A stretch of 64,000 nucleotides of DNA, taken from Ruminococcus bovis (lineage in GTDB: Bacteria; Bacillota; Clostridia; Oscillospirales; Acutalibacteraceae). The notes below the pieces were generated by a model, which had not been told where the DNA came from, made no database searches, and saw nothing but the letters and a program-made list of their open reading frames with translations. Positions 51,936 to 60,860 of the stretch are shown here, in pieces; within the stretch, counting starts at the first letter, position 1, and each line of letters opens with the position of its first letter. The translations under genes and the position numbers were made by a program. The DNA lies in assembly GCF_005601135.1 (NCBI RefSeq), contig NZ_CP039381.1, forward strand, positions 803,941 through 867,940. Reading direction: 5' to 3'.

Positions 51936-53369
51936 TTAAATATCTCTTATAACTAGAGTGTCAGTTCCTGCTCTGTTTAATGCACGAGTTGAAGTAAGAA
52001 CAATAACTGTGTCACCTTTCTTAACAAGACCTGTTTCTAGTGCTTTCTTTTTACTTTGATTTGTGATTTCTTCAACAGTCTTTTTCTCATCACAAAGAAT
52101 AGGAACAATACCCCAATATAGGCAAAGTTTCTTGCATACTGTTTCATCAGTAACAACTGCAATAATAGGACACTTTGGTCTAAAGTGTGCCATAATTCTT
52201 GGTACATGACCTGTTGCTGACTCTACAATAATTGCCTTTGCACCAATGTTTTCGGCAATTTGCTTTGCACTATAGCATAGGTTCTGACGAAGTGAAGAAC
52301 CGATTTCATATGTCTGAATTAAAGACTCTAGGTTAGAGAATTCTCTATGTGCTTCAGCTTCTTCACAGATAGATGACAGAGCCTGAACACTTTCTACAGG
52401 ATACATACCGGCAGCAGATTCACCACTAAGCATAACTGCTGAAGTACCGTCATAAACTGCGTTAGCTACATCGGAGATTTCTGCTCTTGTAGGTCTAGGA
52501 CAAGTAGTCATACTTTCTAGCATCTGAGTAGCAGTAATAACAAACTTACCTCTTAAAACAGTCTTAAAGATAAGTGCCTTCTGGATTTCAGGAATTTCCA
52601 TAAATGGAATTTCAACACCCATGTCACCTCTGGCAACCATAATACCATCGGATTCATCAAGAATTTCATCAATATCATCAACACCGGACTGACACTCAAT
52701 CTTTGAGATAATACCGATATGTTCACCACCGATAGACTCAACATAATCTCTTAAAGTACGAACATCATCACCGTTTCTAACAAATGATGCTGCAATAACA
52801 TTGATACCCATTTTGATACCAAAATCAATATCTTCTCTGTCTTTCTTACTAACATAAGGCATATCAATGTTGTAATCAGGAATATTGATACTCTTACGAG
52901 AACCAAGTTCACCACCAACAAGAACCTTACAAACAATTCTGTCTTCCAGCACTTTCTTGACTTGCATAGAAATTTTACCGTCATCAAGAAGTAGCTTCAA
53001 GCCTTTTGCCTTATTGTATTTCATTAGTTTCTTAATAAGTTTAGGATAACTAATAGAAACACCCTCGTTGTTACCAACAACTTCATCTCTAAAGAAAGTA
53101 AAGTCTTGACCTTCAACGATTTCTGTTTTGCCACCATCAATGTGACCGATTCTTACTTCAGGACCTTTTGTATCCAAAAGAAGTGCCACATTCTTGCCAC
53201 TTTCGGCAATAGCTTCTTTTACAGTAGCAAAAGTTTTTTCAAGTTCCCCATAGTCACCATGTGACATATTGAAACGGGCAACATTCATACCTGCATCAAT
53301 CATCTTTAGGATAGTTTCCTTGTCATTACATGCAGGGCCAATAGTGCAAATGATTTTTGTTTGTCTCAT
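51936..53369 (-). CDS. pyk: Pyruvate kinase
   Basis: 477 residues. 'KIICTIGPACNDKETILKMIDAGMNVARFNMSHG' start-type motif, 'LLLDTKGPEVRIG', active-site Lys segment 'IISKIECQSGVDDIDEILDESDGIMVARGDMGVEI' and 'TATQMLESM'. All A, B and C domains are present, without the extra C-terminal PEP-utilizer-like domain of Bacillus pyruvate kinases. It makes ATP and pyruvate in glycolysis. RBS AAGGATT precedes the ATG. It shares a transcript with rlmA upstream and aroK downstream. Confidence 0.96.
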   Translation of the reverse strand: MRQTKIICTIGPACNDKETILKMIDAGMNVARFNMSHGDYGELEKTFATVKEAIAESGKNVALLLDTKGPEVRIGHIDGGKTEIVEGQDFTFFRDEVVGNNEGVSISYPKLIKKLMKYNKAKGLKLLLDDGKISMQVKKVLEDRIVCKVLVGGELGSRKSINIPDYNIDMPYVSKKDREDIDFGIKMGINVIAASFVRNGDDVRTLRDYVESIGGEHIGIISKIECQSGVDDIDEILDESDGIMVARGDMGVEIPFMEIPEIQKALIFKTVLRGKFVITATQMLESMTTCPRPTRAEISDVANAVYDGTSAVMLSGESAAGMYPVESVQALSSICEEAEAHREFSNLESLIQTYEIGSSLRQNLCYSAKQIAENIGAKAIIVESATGHVPRIMAHFRPKCPIIAVVTDETVCKKLCLYWGIVPILCDEKKTVEEITNQSKKKALETGLVKKGDTVIVLTSTRALNRAGTDTLVIRDI

Positions 53370-53390
53370 AATCCTTGTACCTCACTTCTT

Positions 53391-54194
53391 TTATGGCTTT
53401 TTCAAAACTCTGACCTGACAGTCAACTGTTAAGTCCAACGAGTTAAGAGAAAATAGCCTTGATTTCTTCTCTTCCTTTATTCTATTAATATGTGGTGTCA
53501 TAGTAAGCAAATTTTTTAAATCATCACCTTCCAAATGAAGTTTAAAATCTATGTTACCTTGATACAATGTATCAAAAATGTCACCAACATCTTTTTGATG
53601 CTTATCTTGTTTGAAAACAGTATCATAAATCTGCTGTTTCAATTCAATTAAGTGGTTATTACCGGCAGTAACTTCTACCACTATACCACCACTTTTTAGC
53701 ACCCTAAAATATTCTTCAGGTACTAAAAGTGAGAATATTGCAGTAATTGCATCTACACTGTTACTCTTTATAGGTAGATGGGAGGCAGTAGCAACTGCCC
53801 AGTTAATTTCTTTACTTCTGCTACAACACATTCTCACTGCATCTTTAGCAATATCTGTGCCGATAACATTAGCAAAATTTGTTCTTTCCTTTATACCACA
53901 AGTATAGTAGCCTTCTCCACAACCACAATCCAAGTAGCAATCAAAAGAACTGCAATACTCTTTAATCAGACTTGCAACTTTATCTAAAATTTTCTCATAA
54001 TGACCATTTGACAAGAAATTCTTTCTTGCAAGTAGCATTTCTTTATTATCTCCCGGATGTAAACTTTTCTTCTGTTGTACAGGCAGAAGGTTTACATAAC
54101 CTTGTTTTGCATAATCAAAACAATGGTTATTATGGCATACAAGAGATTTTCCATTTAACTGTAAACTTTCCTTACAAATAGGACAAGTGAACAT
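53391..54194 (-). CDS. rlmA: 23S rRNA guanine-N1 methyltransferase RlmA family
   Basis: 267 residues from the ATG at 54194 (AGGAG upstream; an earlier TTG is rejected). An N-terminal zinc finger ('CPICKESL', 'CHNNHCFDYAKQGYVNLL') is characteristic of RlmA. 'HPGDNKEMLLARKNFL' and a SAM-binding 'YLDCGCGEGYY' methyltransferase domain follow. It methylates G745 or G748 in 23S rRNA, near the tylosin site, depending on subtype, which I cannot decide. It is encoded 21 bp before pyk. Confidence 0.88.
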   Translation of the reverse strand: MFTCPICKESLQLNGKSLVCHNNHCFDYAKQGYVNLLPVQQKKSLHPGDNKEMLLARKNFLSNGHYEKILDKVASLIKEYCSSFDCYLDCGCGEGYYTCGIKERTNFANVIGTDIAKDAVRMCCSRSKEINWAVATASHLPIKSNSVDAITAIFSLLVPEEYFRVLKSGGIVVEVTAGNNHLIELKQQIYDTVFKQDKHQKDVGDIFDTLYQGNIDFKLHLEGDDLKNLLTMTPHINRIKEEKKSRLFSLNSLDLTVDCQVRVLKKP

Positions 54195-54269
54195 ATTACC
54201 CAACTCCTCTGTTTATTGTATCACGGGAAAGGTAATACTTCAAGATAAATTAAGGTTAAATAACAAAAA

Positions 54270-54303
54270 AACTACCCTAATTTTGGCAAAAATTAAGGTA
54301 GTT
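54270..54303 (-). terminator. Terminator of htpG
   Basis: AACTACCCTAATTTT/AAAATTAAGGTAGTT (one mismatch) with a short loop. Minus strand runs into TTTTTTGTTA. Confidence 0.82.
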
Positions 54304-54330
54304 TAAAAATTTATTTTTATTTTTTAAAAA

Positions 54331-56226
54331 TTACTTCATCAATGATAGTACAAGTTCACTATATTCGGCAGTATTTTCGATTTCAAGACCTGCCATTAGT
54401 TCAGCCTGTGCAAGAAGTAGCTTACAGTAGGACTTTGCCTTTTCCATATCTGTATCAATGTAGCTCATCATAGCCTTGATACTGTCACTGTTAGGGTTGA
54501 TTTCAAGTACTCTCTGTGCTTTCATACCACCCTCAGGGTTCATCTGTGCAAAGTACTTTTCCATTTCAAAGCTAACTCCACCCTTTGCAGTCAGTACAAC
54601 AGGGTAATTCTTTAGCTTTTTACTTACAACAACATCAGCAACCTTGTCACCGAGAGTTTCTTTCATAAAGTTGATTGTACCCTCACTCTGTGACTTTTCT
54701 TCTTCGGTTTCTTCCTTATTTTCTTCAGGTAAACCAAGGTCATCGTTAAGAACTGAACGAATTTCTTTTTCACCGTATTCTCTAAGTGCCTGCATACAGA
54801 ATTCATCAACTTCATCAGTCATATAAAGAATATCGTAGTCGTTTTCCTTTAGAAGTTCAAGTACAGGTAGTCTGTCAATAGACTCAATGCTTTCACCTGT
54901 TGCATAGTAAATATACTTCTGATCTTCCTTCATATTTTCAACATACTCTTTTAGAGTAATGTTCTTCTTTTCCTTAGCAGAATAGAACATTAATAGGTCT
55001 TGCAGTTCACCCTTATGCATACCGTAATCGGCAACACAACCATACTTTAGCTGAACACCAAATGCTGAATAGAACTTTTCGTAATTTTCTCTGTCCTTCT
55101 TTAGCATTGATGCAAGTTCGTTCTTAATCTTCTTTTCAAGAGTCTTTTCCATCTGCTTTAGAACTCTATCCTGCTGTAGCATTTCTCTTGAAATATTTAG
55201 AGATACATCAGGAGAATCAACAACACCCTTTACAAAACGGAAATGTTCAGGTAGCAAATCCTCACAGTTATCCATAATTAGGACACCTGAAGAATAAAGT
55301 TGCAAACCTTTCTTGTATTCCTTAGTAAAGTAGTTAAATGGAGTTTTTGATGGGATAAATAGCATAGCCTTGTATGTTACAACACCCTCAACTGAAGTTG
55401 TAATAACCTTTAGTGGTGGGTTATAGTCCATAAACTTTTCCATATAGAAGTTGTTGTACTCTTCTTCTGTAACATCTTTCTTAGGCTTTTGCCAAATTGG
55501 AACCATTGAGTTTAGAGTTTCCTTTTCGTAGTAATCCTCATACTCAGGATGTTCCTTATCCTTACTGTCTTCCTTTACTCTGGACTTCTTCATTTCCATT
55601 TCAATTGGATAGTGGATATAGTCACTGTACTTCTTAATCAATGAAGACAACTTGTACTGTTCTAGGTACTCATCATAGTTTTCTTCATCTGTGTTATCCT
55701 TTAACTTCATAATAATCTGTGTGCCAACTGTGTCTTTGTCACATTCTTCAATTGTGTAACCGTCAGCACCTGTTGACTGCCACTTATAAGCCTTGTCACT
55801 GCCATACTTCTTAGTGATAACTGTGATTTCCTTTGCTACCATAAATGCAGAGTAGAAACCTACACCGAACTGACCGATAATATCAATGTCTTCCTTATCG
55901 TCCTTGTCCATTTCTTGCTTAAACTTATATGAACCTGAAGAAGCAATAACACCTAGGTTATTTTCCAAATCATCTTCATCCATACCGATACCATTATCAC
56001 TAACTGTAATTGTACGGTTTTCTTTATCTGTACCGATTTCAATTTTGAAATCTTCTCTACTCATACCAACATTTTGGTCAGTTAAACTCTTAAAACAAAG
56101 TTTGTCAATGGCATCACTTGCGTTAGAAATAATTTCTCTTAGAAAAATATCTCTGTTTGTATAAATTGAATTAATCATAAGATCAAGTAGTCTTTTTGAC
56201 TCTGATTTAAACTGTTTCTTAGCCAC
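54331..56226 (-). CDS. htpG: Molecular chaperone HtpG (Hsp90)
   Basis: 631 residues from GTG at 56226, giving 'MAKKQFKSESKRLLDLMINSIY', which lines up with the Bacillus HtpG start; GAGG lies 10 nt upstream, and a TTG three codons earlier is rejected. GHKL ATP-binding domain (1-230: 'SNASDAIDKL', 'DNGIGM', 'IGQFGVGFYSAF'), middle domain with 'SREMLQQD', and C-terminal dimerisation domain. It is a cytosolic, ATP-driven dimeric chaperone. Promoter with a perfect CIRCE element upstream, so heat-shock control by HrcA. Confidence 0.97.
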   Translation of the reverse strand: MAKKQFKSESKRLLDLMINSIYTNRDIFLREIISNASDAIDKLCFKSLTDQNVGMSREDFKIEIGTDKENRTITVSDNGIGMDEDDLENNLGVIASSGSYKFKQEMDKDDKEDIDIIGQFGVGFYSAFMVAKEITVITKKYGSDKAYKWQSTGADGYTIEECDKDTVGTQIIMKLKDNTDEENYDEYLEQYKLSSLIKKYSDYIHYPIEMEMKKSRVKEDSKDKEHPEYEDYYEKETLNSMVPIWQKPKKDVTEEEYNNFYMEKFMDYNPPLKVITTSVEGVVTYKAMLFIPSKTPFNYFTKEYKKGLQLYSSGVLIMDNCEDLLPEHFRFVKGVVDSPDVSLNISREMLQQDRVLKQMEKTLEKKIKNELASMLKKDRENYEKFYSAFGVQLKYGCVADYGMHKGELQDLLMFYSAKEKKNITLKEYVENMKEDQKYIYYATGESIESIDRLPVLELLKENDYDILYMTDEVDEFCMQALREYGEKEIRSVLNDDLGLPEENKEETEEEKSQSEGTINFMKETLGDKVADVVVSKKLKNYPVVLTAKGGVSFEMEKYFAQMNPEGGMKAQRVLEINPNSDSIKAMMSYIDTDMEKAKSYCKLLLAQAELMAGLEIENTAEYSELVLSLMK

Positions 56227-56253
56227 TTTAATCAATCCTCTTTTAAATAATTT

Positions 56254-56280
56254 TTAGCACTCTCAACTTTAGAGTGCTAA
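56254..56280. promoter_or_regulatory. CIRCE operator (HrcA site) of htpG
   Basis: TTAGCACTC, 9-nt spacer, GAGTGCTAA: a perfect copy of the CIRCE consensus, just downstream of the -10 of the htpG promoter. Confidence 0.97.
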
Positions 56281-56291
56281 CTCTATAAACT

Positions 56292-56320
56292 AATATACAA
56301 CTAAGGGCAGATAAAGTCAA
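56292..56320 (-). promoter_or_regulatory. htpG promoter
   Basis: Minus strand: TTGACT (56315-56320), 17-nt spacer, TATATT (56292-56297). Confidence 0.85.
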
Positions 56321-56390
56321 GAATAAATATTAAAAAATATACATTTTATGAAAAATATACACAATACAGGGCATACTTTTAGTGGTGATG

Positions 56391-57488
56391 ATTATGATAG
56401 AAACTTTAAGCAAGTATAATGTTAAATTTACTGATGAATACTTTAAGAAAGAAATTACTATTCCCGTAATTTACAGTGATGAATACTTAAAATCTAAGAC
56501 ACTTGACCTTAACTTAGCCAGGTTATGTTGCACTTTCTGTTGTTGCAGTTATGATGAAGAATGTATGAAAAGGGCATTTTTAGATACTGAATTTACCCAC
56601 ATAGAACTTCTTTACTTTAAGCCACAAGAAAATACTGCATCAATTGCCATAGCAAAAAAGGATAACAATGTGTTTATTGTTATCCGAGGTACTTTAGGTG
56701 AAGAATGGTACAATAATTTTCGTACAGGACTTGAGGACACTCATCAAGGTTATTACGACACAATAGGGTTTTTAAAGCCACTTATTAAGAAGTACATTAG
56801 CACAACAGACAACATTATTTTTACCGGTCATTCTCGTGGTGGTGCATTGGCAAATTTACTGGCATCTGAGTTAATAAAAGATGGCAGAGAAAATGTATTT
56901 GCCTATACTTTTGCTTGTCCTAATGTTACTTCAAAGGATGACACCTACAGTCATAGGTTTTCCAATATATATAACTTTGTGTACGAAGATGACTTTATTA
57001 CCCATTGTCCCCTCAGAGAATGGGGTTATAACCGTTACGGTAACACAATTAAATTTAAATTAAGGGATATTAACTACAAAAAGCTGAAAAAATCTTTCAA
57101 TGAACTTTCCGGCAGTAACTTTGTTTCTTTCAAAGATTGCAACGAAAGTGTGGATAACTTTATAGATACAACATTACACCTGGCAAGTAACCCGTATGAG
57201 TACTACCACAAAGGATATTTAGTAGATGAAGAATACATCACTCTATACAAATACTTTCAAATAATTTGTGATATTTTTAATGACAAAGAAAGTTTTTCTG
57301 CCGGTATAACACTACTTGCTACAAAGCTATCGGAATTTGCACCACTTACCGAATTTCTTTCAAGTGGTATTGATGTACCTATGCTACTTTCTCAAGGTAA
57401 TGCAAACAACTCTTGTGCTATGTTTGCACATTCACCACTAACCTACCTTTCATTATTAAATACCCAAAAAATAAAACTGACCTCCTAG
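56391..57488 (+). CDS. Lipase class 3-like alpha/beta hydrolase
   Basis: 365 residues from the ATG at 56391 (GGTG upstream). The Ser nucleophile is in 'FTGHSRGGALANLLA' (GxSxG lipase box near 150). Other lipase_3 traits are 'VFIVIRGTLGEEWYNNFRTG', 'YTFACPNV' and 'NIYNFVYEDDFIT' with a candidate catalytic Asp. It has no signal peptide and starts with a Cys-rich stretch ('CCTFCCCSYDEEC'). It is probably an intracellular esterase or lipase of the DUF2974-like group; substrate unknown. The stop codon lies in the loop of its terminator hairpin. Confidence 0.82.
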   Translation: MMIETLSKYNVKFTDEYFKKEITIPVIYSDEYLKSKTLDLNLARLCCTFCCCSYDEECMKRAFLDTEFTHIELLYFKPQENTASIAIAKKDNNVFIVIRGTLGEEWYNNFRTGLEDTHQGYYDTIGFLKPLIKKYISTTDNIIFTGHSRGGALANLLASELIKDGRENVFAYTFACPNVTSKDDTYSHRFSNIYNFVYEDDFITHCPLREWGYNRYGNTIKFKLRDINYKKLKKSFNELSGSNFVSFKDCNESVDNFIDTTLHLASNPYEYYHKGYLVDEEYITLYKYFQIICDIFNDKESFSAGITLLATKLSEFAPLTEFLSSGIDVPMLLSQGNANNSCAMFAHSPLTYLSLLNTQKIKLTS

Positions 57489-57500
57489 TTGGAGGTCAGT
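57473..57500. terminator. Bidirectional terminator overlapping the hydrolase stop codon
   Basis: AAAACTGACCTCC/GGAGGTCAGTTTT (13 bp, 5-nt loop). A/T-runs on both sides serve both convergent genes. Confidence 0.88.
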
Positions 57501-57501
57501 T

Positions 57502-58398
57502 TTATTTAGCTTTCCTATTTTTAAACATCCACAAGTTATTGTTATAAGCGAACATAATAATTGCCATTAATATAATAATTCCATAGCCGATAAATGAATA
57601 AACATCCGGTACATCACCGAAAACAATGAATCCTAAACCGGCAGCAAAGATAATTTGGCTATAATCATAAACAGAAACTTCCTTAGCCGGTGCATAGGTA
57701 TAAGCTGCTGTAATACCGAATTGTCCACCGGCAGCAGAAAGACCTGCCATTATCAAAGCAAAGAACTGAAACGGTGTAAACATTTTAAAGTCCATTAACA
57801 TTAAAGGCAATAATACAACTGTACTAAATCCTGAGAAAAACAGTACTATAAAGCTACCTTTCTCACCTCTAGTGCCAAGAAGTCTAACCATTGTATAAGC
57901 AAAACCGGCACAAGCACCACCAACAAATCCGGCTAATGACGGAAACCAATCTGCATTTGAAAAGTCAGGCTTAATAACAAACAATGCACCGATAAATGCA
58001 CCAAACACAATTAAACCTTGTGGCAAAGTTAACCTTTCTTTTAATATTATAAATGAAAAGATAATTACAAAGAATGGTGACATTTTGTTAAGGATTGAGG
58101 CATCACTAAGTACCAAATGGTCAATAGCATAGAAGTTACACAGAATTCCAAACACCCCAAACAATGACCTTAAAAGCAACGGTCCTAAGTTTTTAGGGTT
58201 AAAGTGAAAGTTCTTCCTGTCCTTTAGTACCATAAACAGTGCAAAGAAAAATGCTACAAAGTTACGGAAAAATGCCTTTTCACCTGTTGGCAAGTCACCT
58301 GATAATTTTACAAAGAAATTCATAAAGGCAAAGCAAAATGCTGACAATATAATATAGATAACACCTTTATACTTTTTATTAATTTTCAAAAACTCCAC
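57502..58398 (-). CDS. EamA/DMT-family transporter
   Basis: 298 residues with ten predicted membrane helices in two EamA repeats ('YIILSAFCFAFMNFFVKLSG', 'KMSPFFVIIFSFIILKERL' ending repeat 1; 'YTYAPAKEVSVYDYSQIIFAAGLGFIVFGDVP' in repeat 2). Family members export metabolites such as amino acids or nucleotides; the substrate here is unknown. The start is GTG (58398) with GGAAAAGAA upstream. It is divergent from the trp operon, about 75 bp from the trp promoter. Confidence 0.88.
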   Translation of the reverse strand: MEFLKINKKYKGVIYIILSAFCFAFMNFFVKLSGDLPTGEKAFFRNFVAFFFALFMVLKDRKNFHFNPKNLGPLLLRSLFGVFGILCNFYAIDHLVLSDASILNKMSPFFVIIFSFIILKERLTLPQGLIVFGAFIGALFVIKPDFSNADWFPSLAGFVGGACAGFAYTMVRLLGTRGEKGSFIVLFFSGFSTVVLLPLMLMDFKMFTPFQFFALIMAGLSAAGGQFGITAAYTYAPAKEVSVYDYSQIIFAAGLGFIVFGDVPDVYSFIGYGIIILMAIIMFAYNNNLWMFKNRKAK

Positions 58399-58471
58399 TT
58401 CTTTTCCACAAATATAAAATACATTTTCATTAATAAATTATATCATAATAAAAATTAGTGTCAATTTTCTC

Positions 58472-58500
58472 TTGACATATTTTTAATTTAGTTTTATAAT
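58472..58500 (+). promoter_or_regulatory. trp operon promoter
   Basis: Full consensus TTGACA (58472-58477), 17-nt spacer, TATAAT (58495-58500). Confidence 0.93.
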
Positions 58501-58506
58501 TTTAGT

Positions 58507-58792
58507 AGTTAAATAATTTGTCACAAACCGTTGATTGAGAGTAAGTACATTTGATGGAGATTTATAGAGAGTTGTCGGATGGTGCAAGACAATAATTAAA
58601 ATCATTTGGAATGGACTCAAGAGGGCAGACTGAAATATTTTTATAAAGTAGGTACTGACGGAAACCTTGACCGTTACAACAAGGAGTATGTGTTAGCATA
58701 TGTAAAGTGGGTACTATTGTACCAATTTGGGTGGCACCGCAGAAGTTTATTACAGCTTTTGTCCCTTTATCTAGGGACAAGGGCTTTTTTTA
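58507..58792 (+). promoter_or_regulatory. tRNA-Trp T-box riboswitch with intrinsic terminator
   Basis: A roughly 285-nt leader. Stem I begins near 58530 and includes AGAGAGTTG...GGACTC pairing, with a UGG (Trp) triplet at 58612-58614 as likely specifier ('GGAATGGACTC'). The T-box 'TTGGGTGGCACCGC' is at 58727-58740. The terminator stem GCTTTTGTCCCT/AGGGACAAGGGC is at 58755-58784, followed by TTTTTTT. Uncharged tRNA-Trp would stabilise the antiterminator and let trpEGDCBA be transcribed. The region contains no gene. Confidence 0.92.
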
Positions 58793-58825
58793 TTATAATT
58801 TTTACTAAAGAGAAAGGAGAAACCT

Positions 58826-60283
58826 ATGTATTCACCAAGTTTTGATCAGGTAGCACAGTATAAAGAATATGATGTTATTCCTGTTAGCAAGGAAATTTAT
58901 GCTGATGTTATCACTCCCATTACATTATTAAGAAAAATAGCAGACAAATACAAGAACTACTATCTACTGGAAAGTATCGAAGGTGGAGAAAAGTGGGCAA
59001 GATACAGTTTCTTTGGATTTGACCCAAAGGCAAGACTTTACTGCAAAGACGGTGTTGTTACTATTGAAGGTGAGGGTGCTAAGGTAGTAGAAACCAAGAA
59101 ACCTCTAACAGTATTAAGAGAATACCTAAGTCACTACAAAACACCTACAATCAAGGGTAATCCTCCTTTCACAGGTGGTTTGGTTGGTTACTACGGTTAT
59201 TCAATGATTGGTTATGCTGAACCAACACTAAAGTTAAAGTCAAGTGAATTTAACGACTTTGATGTTATGCTTTGTGACAAAATAATTGCTTACGACCACC
59301 TAAAACAGAAAATCACTGTTATTGTAAATATGAAAACCAATGACCTTGAAAATCAGTACAACAAGGCTATTAATGATATTGATGAAATCGTTAAAATGAT
59401 TAATGACCCAACACCTGTAAGCAAGTTGACTTCTTACAAGGATGTTGAGTTTAAGTCAAACTTTACCGAAGAAGAATATGCCGATACAGTAAACAAAACT
59501 AAGGAATATATCTTTGACGGTGATATTTTCCAAGCAGTTATCAGCAGAAGATTTGAAACAAAATATGAGGGTAGCCTACTAAATGCTTACAGAGTACTTA
59601 GAGTTACAAACCCTAGTCCTTATATGGTATTTATGAAAATCGGTGAAAATGAGATTATCTCAACTTCACCTGAAACTTTGGTAAGATACCAAAACGGCAG
59701 AATGACAACATTCCCTATTGCCGGTTCAAGACCTAGAGGCAAAACAGAAGAAGAGGATATTGCACTAGAGAAAGACCTACTACAAGACGAAAAGGAACTT
59801 TCAGAACACAATATGCTGGTTGACCTAGGCAGAAACGATATTGGTAAAATCTCAAAGTTCAATTCTGTTACAGTTACAGAATATATGAAAGTTTTAAGAT
59901 ACTCAAAGATTATGCACATTTGCTCAGAAGTACAAAGTGATGCACTTGATACTGTTGATTCATTTGATGCAATTGAGGCAGTACTACCTGCCGGTACACT
60001 TTCAGGTGCACCAAAGGTTAGAGCTTGTGAGATTATTGAAGAATTAGAGAAATGCCCAAGAGGTGTTTATGGTGGTGCTATCGGATACATTGACTTTAAT
60101 GGCAATATGGATACTTGTATCGCAATCAGAATGGCATCAAAAATTAAAGACAAAGTTTATGTTCAAGCCGGTGGTGGTATTGTAGCAGACAGTATCCCAC
60201 ACAATGAATATATGGAAAGCTACAACAAAGCACTTGCAGTAATGAATGCAATTAAGAATGCCGGGGAGGTTGAAGAAGTATGA
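58826..60283 (+). CDS. trpE: Anthranilate synthase component I
   Basis: 485 residues. N-terminal regulatory domain with 'LLESIEGGEKWARYSFFG' (Trp-inhibition region, the LLES motif) and C-terminal chorismate-binding catalytic domain ('GDIFQAVISRRFE', 'IAGSRPRGKT', 'DLGRNDIGKI', 'PAGTLSGAPKVRA', 'YGGAIGYIDF', 'QAGGGIVADS'). It uses chorismate and ammonia from TrpG to make anthranilate. AAAGGAGAA precedes the ATG. Stop overlaps the trpG start by 4 bp, coupling the two subunits. Confidence 0.96.
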   Translation: MYSPSFDQVAQYKEYDVIPVSKEIYADVITPITLLRKIADKYKNYYLLESIEGGEKWARYSFFGFDPKARLYCKDGVVTIEGEGAKVVETKKPLTVLREYLSHYKTPTIKGNPPFTGGLVGYYGYSMIGYAEPTLKLKSSEFNDFDVMLCDKIIAYDHLKQKITVIVNMKTNDLENQYNKAINDIDEIVKMINDPTPVSKLTSYKDVEFKSNFTEEEYADTVNKTKEYIFDGDIFQAVISRRFETKYEGSLLNAYRVLRVTNPSPYMVFMKIGENEIISTSPETLVRYQNGRMTTFPIAGSRPRGKTEEEDIALEKDLLQDEKELSEHNMLVDLGRNDIGKISKFNSVTVTEYMKVLRYSKIMHICSEVQSDALDTVDSFDAIEAVLPAGTLSGAPKVRACEIIEELEKCPRGVYGGAIGYIDFNGNMDTCIAIRMASKIKDKVYVQAGGGIVADSIPHNEYMESYNKALAVMNAIKNAGEVEEV

Positions 60284-60849
60284 TTTTACTAATTGATAAC
60301 TACGATAGTTTTTCTTACAATCTTGTTCAACTTGCCGGTAGTGTAAATCCGGACATTAAGGTTATCAGAAATGATACAATGACTGTGGAAGAAATCGAAA
60401 AGCTAAATCCAAGCCACATTATTATTTCTCCCGGTCCGGGTTATCCAAAGGATGCCGGTATCTGTGAAGATGTAATCAGATACTTTAAGGGCAAGAAACC
60501 AATCTTAGGTGTATGCCTTGGTCATCAAGCTATTTGTGAAGTTTTCGGTGCAGAAATCACTCATGCTAAAAAGCTAATGCATGGCAAGAAAAGCACACTA
60601 AACATTGACCCAACTTGCAAAATATTTAATGGTATGGGTGACAAAATGGTAGGTGCAAGATACCATTCACTAATTGCAAAAAAAGAAACTTTACCACAAG
60701 AATTAATTGTTACTTCAACTGATGATATGGGTGAAATAATGGCAGTAAAACACAGAGATTATGAAATCTACGGACTACAGTTCCATCCTGAAAGCATATT
60801 GACAGTTGGTGGCAAGAAACTACTTGAAAACTTTTTAGACATAAAGTAA
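60280..60849 (+). CDS. trpG: Anthranilate synthase glutaminase component
   Basis: 189 residues, class I glutamine amidotransferase. 'LIDNYDSFSYNLVQL' start, oxyanion 'SPGPGYPKDAG', nucleophile Cys in 'GVCLGHQAIC', and the His-Glu pair in 'QFHPESI'. It supplies ammonia to TrpE. Proteins of this type can also serve PabB; no pab gene is nearby, so this copy is likely for Trp. It overlaps trpE by 4 bp and precedes trpD by 11 bp. Confidence 0.95.
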   Translation: MILLIDNYDSFSYNLVQLAGSVNPDIKVIRNDTMTVEEIEKLNPSHIIISPGPGYPKDAGICEDVIRYFKGKKPILGVCLGHQAICEVFGAEITHAKKLMHGKKSTLNIDPTCKIFNGMGDKMVGARYHSLIAKKETLPQELIVTSTDDMGEIMAVKHRDYEIYGLQFHPESILTVGGKKLLENFLDIK

Positions 60850-60860
60850 GGATGTAAAAA

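Noticed and set aside
51458..51952. 164-codon plus-strand frame
   Set aside because: Antisense to aroK, which has complete kinase motifs.
58562..58845. Short frames on both strands in the trp leader
   Set aside because: They overlap the T-box riboswitch; a Trp-rich leader peptide was considered but the T-box motifs explain the region.
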